DNA of 6,087 bases from assembly GCA_002315495.1 (NCBI GenBank), contig DCGJ01000150.1:8747-14833 (forward strand). The letters run 5' to 3'. This document shows positions 1-6,087 of this stretch, piece by piece (position 1 is the stretch's first letter; every line of letters starts with the position of its first letter). The DNA is from Lachnoclostridium sp. UBA1781. Lineage in GTDB: Bacteria > Bacillota > Clostridia > Lachnospirales > Lachnospiraceae. A program made the translations under genes and the position numbers. The notes under the pieces are model-generated. The model made no database searches and was not told where the DNA came from. It saw only the letters and a list, made by a program, of their open reading frames with translations.

Positions 1-1113
1 ACTTTCCATTCCTTCCTCGTCCTCACCATTCATAATTGCCGTCAAATCAAACTTGTCACTTGATATATACTCTGTATAAAAGCCCCTCCAATACTCAGCC
101 CCCTCTTTATCGTACTTTTCGTCAATCGTCCAATGCCAGCAAAAAGTTACAATACCGCCTTTTTCGTTTGAAAAATCAATTGCTTTCTTTATAGCAACAC
201 TAGTTTCTCCATGCTTTGCACGAGCCGGTGAATAAGACATCATATCCAGTCCCAAAACAGCCGGAGTTCTTCCTGTAATCTCTAAGATAGAAGTAAACTC
301 ATTAGAGGCAGTTCCATTATCGCCCACCTGACCTGAAAGCGTGTACTGCCCGTCAATATCGCAAATAAACTGATAGAGCATTTTCGCTTCCAAAGTCGCG
401 TCCACGTCACATAGAGAAGCCGTCGACTTGTCCCGTTCAACTGTTTCCGTTTGCTTTACAGCCTGAATCACAACATAGTCAACCTGCCACCAGCCCCAAC
501 TTGCTTTTGTGCTGACTATATGTTCGCCTTCCCCGATATATACATTTTCCAAGGTATATTCCTTAAAGGCGGCATCTGTACTCAGTCCATGAATACTTCC
601 GACATTTTCCCCGTCAATCGCAATATCATTCGATTTTTCGCCGTATGGAAATGCACAGCAAACAACAAGGTTATACAGCCCACCGGCAGGTACGCTGATC
701 GAAACGTTAACCGTATCCGAGGAAGAATTACCGGAAATATTAATATAACCTTCTCCGGAATAGCCTGAAGCGTTCGTATCAACGGAAGCATTTCCCGAGG
801 TTTCACCGGTTTCAAATTCTACCTTTTGTTGAAAGCTCTCATCATAATTTGTTGGACTCGTATTCTTTTCGTAACTGTATTTATCTAATTCTGCATTGGA
901 AAGTACCAGCTTGTCCAGTCGATCTGCTGCAGGCTTATATTCGTTCTTTGGTTCATCGGTAATACTTCCTGCTGTAGTTACCGGTTCTTTGTAAGAAGTT
1001 TCTTCCATTTCAGGTTTGGAAGTCTCAACTTCTTCTCCATACTTGTGATCACATCCCAAAGTAGAAAGAAGCAGGATTATAATCAAAAGAATCCCTAATT
1101 TTCTATTACGCAT
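1..1113 (-). CDS. GH26 beta-mannanase-type lipoprotein with CBM35-like module, C-terminus cut off
   Basis: Reading from ATG at 1113, 371 codons stay open to the window edge, so the gene is partial at its 3' end. A GGAG ribosome binding site lies 7 bases upstream. Residues 1-21 form a lipoprotein signal (K/R start, Leu/Ile core, STLGC with Cys21; Thr at -3 is slightly atypical). A Ser/Thr/Glu-rich linker runs to about 90. Residues 97-218 look like a CBM35/CBM6-type beta-sandwich: a VEFETGE first strand, SGEGYI at 119-124, and WGWWQVDYV at 206-214. From about 236 the sequence matches the N-terminal half of GH26: SGQ at 260-262, GLDMMSYSPAR at 288-298, GGIVTFCWHW at 319-328, and YWRGFYT at 341-347. 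GH26 enzymes mainly hydrolyse beta-1,4-mannan (some act on other beta-glucans or xylans). The acid/base and nucleophile glutamates lie beyond the window, so activity cannot be confirmed. It uses more AAA/GAA/CAA codons than the binding-protein gene upstream, which suggests lower expression. Confidence 0.85.
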   Translation of the reverse strand, partial: MRNRKLGILLIIILLLSTLGCDHKYGEEVETSKPEMEETSYKEPVTTAGSITDEPKNEYKPAADRLDKLVLSNAELDKYSYEKNTSPTNYDESFQQKVEFETGETSGNASVDTNASGYSGEGYINISGNSSSDTVNVSISVPAGGLYNLVVCCAFPYGEKSNDIAIDGENVGSIHGLSTDAAFKEYTLENVYIGEGEHIVSTKASWGWWQVDYVVIQAVKQTETVERDKSTASLCDVDATLEAKMLYQFICDIDGQYTLSGQVGDNGTASNEFTSILEITGRTPAVLGLDMMSYSPARAKHGETSVAIKKAIDFSNEKGGIVTFCWHWTIDEKYDKEGAEYWRGFYTEYISSDKFDLTAIMNGEDEEGMES

Positions 1114-1161
1114 CGATATGTTCTCCTATATCAATTCCAATATCATCATTACAATTTTTTT

Positions 1162-1191
1162 AAAAAAAAGGGGACGGTAACCCGTCCCCTT
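1162..1191 (-). terminator. Rho-independent terminator after the solute-binding protein gene
   Basis: On the minus strand an 8-bp GC-rich stem (GGGGACGG / CCGTCCCC, 1189-1182 with 1177-1170) closes a 4-base loop. Two A-U pairs extend its base, and a run of eight U follows (1169-1162). It begins 22 bases after the stop codon of the binding-protein gene. On the plus strand no T-run follows the stem, so it acts in one direction only. Only 48 bases separate its U-run from the GH26 start codon. The hydrolase must therefore rely on read-through or on a promoter squeezed into that gap, where I see no convincing -35/-10 pair. Confidence 0.9.
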
Positions 1192-1213
1192 CTTATGAAC
1201 CGAAGTTCAAGTA

Positions 1214-2635
1214 TTACTTATTGAAGTTTGTATCAAGGTAATCCTGTACAATCTGCTTGTTGATTTCGATACACTGAGAAACTTCACACTCATAAGAGCT
1301 GGAAACGATGTTATGAGGGTTAGCTTCGTCAGAGAACTTAACCTGATCCCAAAGCTCAAGGCCAAGGTCAGAGGTCTCATCAGCCATGCTTACCAATACT
1401 TCGAAGTTGGTCTCGGAAGCTTCAGAACCACCGATCCACTCTTCAGCCCACTCGGTGTTGTCACGAAGATCTACATCATCGCCGTACCAAGCGGTGTAAT
1501 CATGAATTACATTGTAAATAAGTTCCGGATTATTAATTCCCTTAGGAATCATGTAGAAGGTACCGGAAGACTGGTTGAACTTCTTAACAGTCTCGCCTTC
1601 CTTTACAGAAGGACCAGTAGGCCATGGAACAATACCGAAGTTGATCTGATGCTCCGGATCTGCTTCCTGTGCAATCCAGTGAGCAGCTACGAAGAATACA
1701 GCATTACCGGTACCCCAAGCATATACGTTGGAGTTCCAGTCGCTATCACACTCATCATTCCAGAAGGACCATCCCTCATCCTTGTAAATCTTGTGAAGCT
1801 GGTTCAAAACCTCAGAAGTGTTCTGAGAAGAAAGACCTTCAACAAGGTTACCGTCAGCATCTACATGGTCAGGAGAAGCAATCCAAGCATTGTTGGAGAA
1901 CAACAATGCAGTAAGGGTTACGTTCCAAGCGCCACGGAAAGCATAAACGTTGTTATCAGGATCATTAACCTTAGACATCATCTCGTTCCAAGCATCCCAA
2001 GTCCACTCACCCTTCTGATAGAGCTCATATGGATCTTCACAGCCAGCAGCTGCAAGGATGGTCTTGTTGTATCCAAGAGGATATGCAGAGGTCTCGATAC
2101 CACTTGCCTTGAAGAGGTAAGTGCCACCATCGGAAGTGAAGGAGAAGCCGGAAAGTGCAACATCATCATCAGAGAGGAATGCACTTACGTCTTCAGCGTA
2201 GTTGTTAAGAACAGCCGGAATACCGAACTGAAGATCAACCATGTAAATATCACAGTTTGGCTTACCTGCCATGATGGAGGTATTGATGGACTCAATAACA
2301 CCGTTCCAGGTAAGGTTCTTGTAGTAAAGCTCGATATTGTACTTCTCTTCTACAGCTCTCATGTTATCAAGCTGCATCTGAGCAATCTCAATATCAGTTA
2401 CATCTGGGTTATCATAGATGTCATGATGCTCAGAAGTATAGTAGCTGGTATACCAGGTACCAATGTAAAGCTTTCTTGCATCAGTCTTATCATTGTTACC
2501 ACCGTTCTGAGTGGTATTGGCTGCTGCAGTCGTATTGCTAGCGCCACCATTATCTGTGGTAGAAGCGGTCTCACCACAAGCGGTCAAAGCAAATACCATG
2601 CAGAGAACCAAAAGTAAAGAAACAATCTTTTTCAT
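1214..2635 (-). CDS. Sugar ABC transporter substrate-binding lipoprotein (SBP family 1)
   Basis: A 473-residue extracytoplasmic binding protein for a CUT1-type importer. It would capture an oligosaccharide outside the membrane and deliver it to the two permeases encoded upstream. Residues 1-20 are a lipoprotein signal ending in LTAC (Cys20), followed by a Ser/Thr/Asn/Gly linker to about 52. The mature domain starts with KLYIGTWYT. Typical family 1 landmarks follow: EEKYNI near 96, SIMAGKPNCDIYMVD at 120-134, a GYNK strand at 188-191, DPYELYQKGEWTWDAWNEM at 201-219, and FGIVPWPTGP at 333-342. Several Trp and Tyr residues (60-66, 211-216, 288-303) could stack on sugar rings. The start is fixed by GGAGG 7 bases upstream of the ATG. 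The gene follows the accessory lipoprotein by 27 bases and ends in a strong terminator. The substrate is not readable from the sequence; manno-oligosaccharide is inferred only from the GH26 neighbour. Confidence 0.93.
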   Translation of the reverse strand: MKKIVSLLLVLCMVFALTACGETASTTDNGGASNTTAAANTTQNGGNNDKTDARKLYIGTWYTSYYTSEHHDIYDNPDVTDIEIAQMQLDNMRAVEEKYNIELYYKNLTWNGVIESINTSIMAGKPNCDIYMVDLQFGIPAVLNNYAEDVSAFLSDDDVALSGFSFTSDGGTYLFKASGIETSAYPLGYNKTILAAAGCEDPYELYQKGEWTWDAWNEMMSKVNDPDNNVYAFRGAWNVTLTALLFSNNAWIASPDHVDADGNLVEGLSSQNTSEVLNQLHKIYKDEGWSFWNDECDSDWNSNVYAWGTGNAVFFVAAHWIAQEADPEHQINFGIVPWPTGPSVKEGETVKKFNQSSGTFYMIPKGINNPELIYNVIHDYTAWYGDDVDLRDNTEWAEEWIGGSEASETNFEVLVSMADETSDLGLELWDQVKFSDEANPHNIVSSSYECEVSQCIEINKQIVQDYLDTNFNK

Positions 2636-2662
2636 TTGTAATCCTCCAAATAATAGTTACAA

Positions 2663-3943
2663 TTACTCTGCATAACCAACGGTAATCTTGTAGATTTCGA
2701 AGGCGCCATCGCCACCCAAACCGGAGATACCGAAGAAGCTACAATCATTGATTGCATTGCCATCGCCGTCAGAGTCAAAACCGCCCTTAGCGATAAATGC
2801 CTCATTAATCTGCTCATAGGTGTACTGTACAATTGTACGGCTTTCATTGTAACGATCATTCTCAGGATTCTCTTCATCCTTTGGAAGCTGGAACTGAATC
2901 TGTCCGCCACCGGTCCAAGCCTGTGCTACAACGAGTGGGCAAGCCCAACGATGTCCATCATAAGTTTCCTGATCAGCATATGGCTGAGTGCTGTAGTAAA
3001 TCGTAAGAAGCATGCCTTCCTTGAACTCGATACCGGTCATATCAGGATAGCTGTCAACGCCATCAGCAGCCCAAGCCCAAGACTGAGCAGCATTTGGCCA
3101 CCAGTTACCGTTTGCAAGACCGGATGGGGAAGTGCCGTCCTTAGCTACAAGAATCGTCTCGTTAACCGGCTTCGTACAAGCGTTAGACCAGTCAAGATTC
3201 AACCAGAAGCTATCAGCAATACCCTCAACCTGTGCAAAGGATACAGACTCATCACAGGTCAAAGCGTTACCGTCTGCATCGATGAACTTAATGTTATCAA
3301 TGCAAAGAGTGTAATCAGAAGCTGCGATTGGGTTTCCGTCAGTATTAACTGCGAAATAAATGTAGGTATCGCCTTCTGCGGAAAGTTCAGAAGCAGCAAC
3401 CTCATAAACCTTCGGGTTCTCATCTTCCATGAAGATGGTCCAGTTAGACTTGGTTTCAACGCCTGCATTCACAACTGCGAAGGTACCACCTACAGCCTGG
3501 AAATTATTGGTGCCATAATCAATACCTACTTCGTAAGCAATCTTGGCAATCTTAGAAACATTCTCTGCACCAACAAGAGCAACAACATCAACTGCAACGA
3601 AAGGAACGCTGCCAGAGAAAGTGTTGTCACTTACAGGAGAGGAAACACGCAATGCCTTAGAGCCATTGAAGGTTCCTACTTCCATTGTAGATGCAAGGTC
3701 GCATGCAGCAAAGCTGTATGCAATTTTTGCAAAGTCGTAGGCTCCGCTCTCGAAGTCTACTGCAGTCGCTACGTCTTCTGCCGGCTGAACATCTTCTGTA
3801 GTAGCTGCCGGTTCAGTGCTTGCCGGTGCTTCGGTAGAAGCGGCCGGAGTTTCACTGCTGGCGGTGCTTGCGGTATCGCCACAAGCTACCATGGAAGCTA
3901 CCAAAGCAAGAGCGAGCAAAAGTACCATGACTTTCTTAAACAT
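2663..3943 (-). CDS. Accessory lipoprotein of unknown family, probably two beta-sandwich modules
   Basis: I cannot assign this 426-residue protein to a named family. Residues 1-21 are a lipoprotein signal (MFKK start, hydrophobic core, MVAC with Cys21). A low-complexity Ala/Ser/Thr/Glu/Pro linker runs to about 58, as if to hold the rest away from the membrane. Residues about 62-225 look like a beta-sandwich: DFESG opening, NGSKALRV at 93-100, and a closing CIDNIKFIDADG at 214-225, a pattern seen in carbohydrate-binding modules. Residues about 240-426 look like a second module, rich in Trp (247, 252, 281, 282, 289, 291, 333, 343), with an acidic DSDGDGNAIND loop at 390-400 and a final GAFEIYKITVGY strand. 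No binding-protein hinge, protease or hydrolase motif is visible. AGGAGG lies 6 bases before the ATG. It is probably co-transcribed with the binding protein, so a glycan-holding role or a helper role for that protein is likely, but this is inference. Confidence 0.8.
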   Translation of the reverse strand: MFKKVMVLLLALALVASMVACGDTASTASSETPAASTEAPASTEPAATTEDVQPAEDVATAVDFESGAYDFAKIAYSFAACDLASTMEVGTFNGSKALRVSSPVSDNTFSGSVPFVAVDVVALVGAENVSKIAKIAYEVGIDYGTNNFQAVGGTFAVVNAGVETKSNWTIFMEDENPKVYEVAASELSAEGDTYIYFAVNTDGNPIAASDYTLCIDNIKFIDADGNALTCDESVSFAQVEGIADSFWLNLDWSNACTKPVNETILVAKDGTSPSGLANGNWWPNAAQSWAWAADGVDSYPDMTGIEFKEGMLLTIYYSTQPYADQETYDGHRWACPLVVAQAWTGGGQIQFQLPKDEENPENDRYNESRTIVQYTYEQINEAFIAKGGFDSDGDGNAINDCSFFGISGLGGDGAFEIYKITVGYAE

Positions 3944-3976
3944 AATACTCCTCCTTGGATATTATATAGTTTGTTT

Positions 3977-3990
3977 GCGCAATTACGCGC
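3977..3990 (-). other. Small GC stem-loop in the leader of the accessory lipoprotein gene
   Basis: On the minus strand GCGC pairs with GCGC, extended by one G-U pair, around a TAAT loop. It sits about 20 bases before the ribosome binding site at 3956-3948. No U-run follows, so it is not a terminator. It could protect the 5' end of the lipoprotein/binding-protein message or influence translation. The plus-strand sequence also contains the palindrome TTGCGCAA (3975-3982), so a protein-binding site is an alternative reading. Confidence 0.25.
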
Positions 3991-4004
3991 TGCTATAAAA
4001 GGAA

Positions 4005-4033
4005 CATATGGCGCATTTTCCAAACGCCATACG
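4005..4033 (-). other. Stem-loop between permease and lipoprotein genes (weak terminator or mRNA-processing element)
   Basis: On the minus strand CGTATGGCG (4033-4025) pairs with CGCCATATG (4013-4005), giving a 9-bp stem with one G-U pair and an 11-base loop. It is followed by TTCCTTTTAT, a broken U-rich run. The stem is shorter in GC and the tail poorer than in the terminator at 1162-1191, so full termination is doubtful. Partial termination, or a 3' end that protects the permease mRNA after cleavage, fits its place between genes normally needed at low (permease) and high (binding protein) dose. Confidence 0.4.
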
Positions 4034-4046
4034 CTCAATTTATTGA

Positions 4047-4075
4047 ATTTTACGATAAAACTGTTGATATTGCAA
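4047..4075 (-). promoter_or_regulatory. Candidate internal sigma-A promoter for the lipoprotein/binding-protein pair
   Basis: On the minus strand a -35 box TTGCAA (4075-4070, four of six consensus bases) and a -10 box TAAAAT (4052-4047, five of six) are separated by 17 bases. Transcription would start near 4040 and give a leader of about 100 bases containing both stem-loops of the gap. The call rests on motif match only; AT-rich gaps give such matches by chance. Confidence 0.35.
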
Positions 4076-4122
4076 GCAAATCTGTCTTGTTTTCTGTACA
4101 GAATCATCGATTTTAGAGAATT

Positions 4123-4152
4123 TTTATACTCTCCTTTTAGGCATATTGTCTA
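4123..4152 (-). promoter_or_regulatory. Second candidate internal promoter, overlapping the permease stop codon
   Basis: On the minus strand TAGACA (4152-4147, five of six matches to TTGACA, its first three bases being the permease stop codon) is followed after 18 bases by TATAAA (4128-4123, five of six). It would start transcription near 4116, upstream of the other candidate. The box matches are good but the 18-base spacer is one longer than optimal. At most one of the two candidates need be real. Confidence 0.35.
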
Positions 4153-5088
4153 ACCAACGATACCGCTTCGCTCAACACCCTCAATGAAGTATCTCTGAAG
4201 AACACAGTAAACAATAATAACCGGAAGCATAATCATAACAATACCTGCGTACAGGTAAAGCTGCTGAAGTGCCGGGGAATTTACTGTGAAAATGTTCGCT
4301 ACTTCGTTTGTCAGTGCAGAAATACGCATCGAGACCATCTCGGAGATACCGAACAGCTTCGTGTAGAACAAATCGTTATACTGCCATACCATAGAGAATA
4401 CAGCAACCGTAATAACGGACGGAACTGCATTGATTAACATGATACGGAAATAGGTATAAAAGCTGCCTGCACCATCTACAAATGCTGCTTCCTCAATCTC
4501 CTTCGGAAGTCCACGGAAGAACTGGTTGAAGATGTAAATATACAAACCGGATCGCAGACCACAACCGAGAATCGTCAACAGATAGAACGGAACCACGGTA
4601 GAATAAAAGCCGTTAAGTGCGATGTACAACGGAAGCATAATTGCATGGGTAGGAATAACGATCATAATAACTACGCATGCAAAGAGCACATTTTTAAACG
4701 GAAAGTTAAATCTTGCGAATCCATAACCAACCATGGAACATACAAAAATCTGAATAATCATAAGTGCCAGGTCATTTCCAAGGGAAATGAGCAAGGTCTT
4801 CGGATAAGGCAATACGATGAAGGCCGTTTTATAACGCTCCAAGGTCGGATGAGACGGGAAGATATAAATCATCGGGTCAAATGCATCCTTATCCGAGAAG
4901 AAGGAATTTGCGAAGATTTCAATTAACGGTGCAAGAATAATGTAGGATACACCGATAATAACTAAGAAACGGAATACTCCAAGAAGGAACTTCTTAACAT
5001 TCTTCTTAAAACGAAGGGTATCATTTTGAAAATGCTGATCTTCCTTCAGTTCGTTAATTTTCAATTTTGTCTTTTCAATCGAAATCAT
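4150..5088 (-). CDS. Carbohydrate ABC transporter permease, MalG/AraQ type
   Basis: A 312-residue inner subunit of the import channel. About six membrane segments are visible (roughly 38-60, 96-120, 133-156, 165-188, 218-238, 278-298) after a charged cytoplasmic N-terminus of about 35 residues, somewhat longer than in many relatives. The EAA loop that docks the ATPase is clear: LPKEIEEAAFVDGAG at 194-208, continuing to the Pro at 223. FPSHPTLERY (77-86) after the first membrane segment and the ending QRYFIEGVERSGIVG are signatures of the MalG-like subfamily. The ATG has AAAGGAGG about 7 bases upstream and lies 16 bases after the stop of the other permease gene, so the two are surely co-transcribed and probably translated in step. 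No ATPase gene follows; such Gram-positive systems commonly share an MsmX-type ATPase. Substrate specificity cannot be read from the sequence. Confidence 0.95.
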   Translation of the reverse strand: MISIEKTKLKINELKEDQHFQNDTLRFKKNVKKFLLGVFRFLVIIGVSYIILAPLIEIFANSFFSDKDAFDPMIYIFPSHPTLERYKTAFIVLPYPKTLLISLGNDLALMIIQIFVCSMVGYGFARFNFPFKNVLFACVVIMIVIPTHAIMLPLYIALNGFYSTVVPFYLLTILGCGLRSGLYIYIFNQFFRGLPKEIEEAAFVDGAGSFYTYFRIMLINAVPSVITVAVFSMVWQYNDLFYTKLFGISEMVSMRISALTNEVANIFTVNSPALQQLYLYAGIVMIMLPVIIVYCVLQRYFIEGVERSGIVG

Positions 5089-5104
5089 GTCAGTTCCTCC
5101 TTTC

Positions 5105-6016
5105 CTAGTTGTAGTAGAATGTACGTTTCTGAATCAATGCAACAACACCAAAGAGCAGCAAACATACAACCAATGTACTTACCAAACACATCGCACTACC
5201 ATAACCGTAGTTTCTGGTCGTGAAGATCATTTCATAGGACAGGTTAACCACTTCACTGTTTGCAAAGGAGTCAACGACCGTGTAAACAAGACAGGTAATA
5301 ATGTGTGGCATAACCATCGGGAATGTAACCTTCCAGAAGGTTTCGTAGGTGGTAGCGCCTTCAATTCTTGCAACCTCATAGAGCGATCCTGCAATGGACT
5401 GTAACGCTGCAATGAAGATGACAATCTGCACACCGGAAAGCGAAACAACATCCGCCAGACGCGATACGGCGCCAACAACATAGTCCAAGATTCCGGCCGG
5501 AATACCGATGTCCTTAAACAGGCTAAGGTAGTAATCCACATTAATCGTGGTGTTCGCTGCAGAAGCAATGGTATCGGAGGTAGCACTGATACCACCAACC
5601 GCATTCTGTCTTGCAAAATCGATGGCTTCCGAAATTGCAGCAGAACCCATAATTACCGGAAGGAAGAAAATCGCACGAATAACGGTTCTACCGATAAACT
5701 TCTGGTTCAGAATCATTGCCATCAGCAAGCTGAAAATGAGAACAAGCGGAACGTCGATGAAGACATTTGACATGGAGCTGACCAACTTCTGGTTGAAGGT
5801 CGGATGCGATGTGAAAATGTACTTCAAATTGTTAAGTCCGCTGAATTTTGCAACATAACCCTTGTCACCGGTCGTAACATCACAGAGGGAAAACCATACG
5901 GTCATACCTACGCTTCGTACGTAGTAAACAAGGAAACCGAGTAACCAAGGGCTGATGAATAACATACCGGTTACTGCTCTCTTTTGTAGCAAGGATAAAC
6001 CTTTTTTCTTTTTCAT
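5105..6016 (-). CDS. Sugar ABC transporter permease, MalF/UgpA type
   Basis: A 303-residue partner of the MalG-type permease, together forming the heterodimeric membrane channel. It starts with MKKKKG and a first membrane segment at about 15-40. Others lie near 83-105, 112-130, 190-210, 237-256 and 274-297. The EAA loop reads EVARIEGATTYETFWKVTFP at 214-233, the usual G and P positions being present but the second residue Val instead of Ala. FFLPVIMGS at 117-125 is a family landmark. The stretch about 130-190 between membrane segments 3 and 4 is a long, polar, predicted external loop rich in Ala/Ser/Thr. Its strong AAGGAGGG site overlaps the stop codon of the preceding gene, with 12 bases between that stop and the ATG, which indicates translational coupling in one operon. 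Confidence 0.95.
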   Translation of the reverse strand: MKKKKGLSLLQKRAVTGMLFISPWLLGFLVYYVRSVGMTVWFSLCDVTTGDKGYVAKFSGLNNLKYIFTSHPTFNQKLVSSMSNVFIDVPLVLIFSLLMAMILNQKFIGRTVIRAIFFLPVIMGSAAISEAIDFARQNAVGGISATSDTIASAANTTINVDYYLSLFKDIGIPAGILDYVVGAVSRLADVVSLSGVQIVIFIAALQSIAGSLYEVARIEGATTYETFWKVTFPMVMPHIITCLVYTVVDSFANSEVVNLSYEMIFTTRNYGYGSAMCLVSTLVVCLLLFGVVALIQKRTFYYN

Positions 6017-6028
6017 ACTCGCCCTCCT

Positions 6029-6087
6029 TTACTCAATATTTGAAAAATCATAGGTGCTGGAAGAACCATTCTTCTCAACAGTTACCT
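6029..6087 (-). CDS. C-terminal end of an unidentified upstream operon gene (partial)
   Basis: Eighteen sense codons and a TAA stop enter from the right edge in one open frame, ending in SSSTYDFSNIE. The stop codon touches the ribosome binding site of the MalF-type permease gene, and this tight spacing is the main evidence that a coding frame ends here. The fragment is too short to assign a family. Its place before the permeases suggests another sugar-uptake or sugar-processing gene of the same operon, but nothing in the residues proves it. Confidence 0.6.
   Translation of the reverse strand, partial: VTVEKNGSSSTYDFSNIE

Noticed and set aside
451..768. Plus-strand 105-codon frame within the GH26 gene
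   Set aside because: The minus-strand frame here encodes the CBM35-like module with recognisable motifs; the plus frame has no support.
1151..1169. T7-A8 tract as a plus-strand terminator tail or promoter element
   Set aside because: On the plus strand the T-run comes before the stem, so it cannot act as a tail, and no gene on that strand needs one.
1313..2617. 434-codon open frame on the plus strand opposite the solute-binding protein gene
   Set aside because: It is a shadow of codon bias in a strongly expressed gene. It has no ribosome binding site, no recognisable domain and an erratic composition, whereas the minus-strand frame has a signal peptide and family motifs.
2744..2776. Dockerin domain in the accessory lipoprotein, hinting at a cellulosome
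   Set aside because: Dockerins have two repeated calcium loops with fixed 12-residue spacing and helices. Here there is a single loop with a misplaced last ligand, inside a beta-rich module of a membrane-anchored protein.
3961..3966. Perfect TATAAT on the minus strand just before the lipoprotein gene
   Set aside because: No -35 box lies 16-19 bases upstream, and transcription would start at the ribosome binding site itself, leaving almost no leader.
2951..4153. 400-codon plus-strand frame opposite the accessory lipoprotein and the 206-base gap
   Set aside because: No ribosome binding site and a Cys/Ser/Arg-rich nonsense composition. It runs antisense through a clear lipoprotein gene with signal peptide and strong ribosome binding site.
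6029..6087. Assigning the cut gene to a particular family often found before such permeases (for example DUF5696 proteins)
   Set aside because: Eighteen residues carry no diagnostic motif; gene order alone is not enough for a call.

Overview
The window is a same-strand block of carbohydrate-uptake genes, all read on the minus strand (right to left). It looks like a low-to-moderate-GC Gram-positive anaerobe of the Clostridia. A Lachnospiraceae-like source (Butyrivibrio/Roseburia type) is my inference. It rests on strong AGGAGG-type ribosome binding sites, three lipoproteins with Lys/Ser/Thr-rich Gram-positive leaders, and a CUT1-type sugar ABC importer lacking its own ATPase gene.

Layout in transcription order. 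(1) The last 18 codons of an unidentified gene (6087-6029). (2) A MalF/UgpA-type permease (6016-5105). (3) A MalG/AraQ-type permease (5088-4150). (4) A 206-base gap (4149-3944) with two candidate internal promoters and two stem-loops. (5) A 426-residue lipoprotein of no family I can name, probably two beta-sandwich modules (3943-2663). (6) A family 1 extracellular solute-binding lipoprotein (2635-1214). (7) A strong intrinsic terminator (1191-1162). (8) The first 371 codons of a lipoprotein with a CBM35-like module followed by a family 26 glycoside hydrolase (beta-mannanase type) domain, cut by the window edge (1113-1).

How the genes may work together: the GH26 lipoprotein, anchored outside the membrane, would cut beta-mannan. 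The solute-binding protein would capture the resulting oligosaccharides and the two permeases would import them, powered by a shared MsmX-like ATPase encoded elsewhere. The extra lipoprotein may help hold or present glycan at the surface. The mannan link depends on the GH26 neighbour alone and is inference; the transporter sequences do not reveal their sugar.

This is mostly a recognisable glycan-utilisation locus and I see no clearly new type of system. The least explained parts are the second lipoprotein placed between the permease and binding-protein genes, and the regulatory gaps on either side of the lipoprotein/binding-protein pair, which suggest that this pair is expressed differently from the permeases and the hydrolase.
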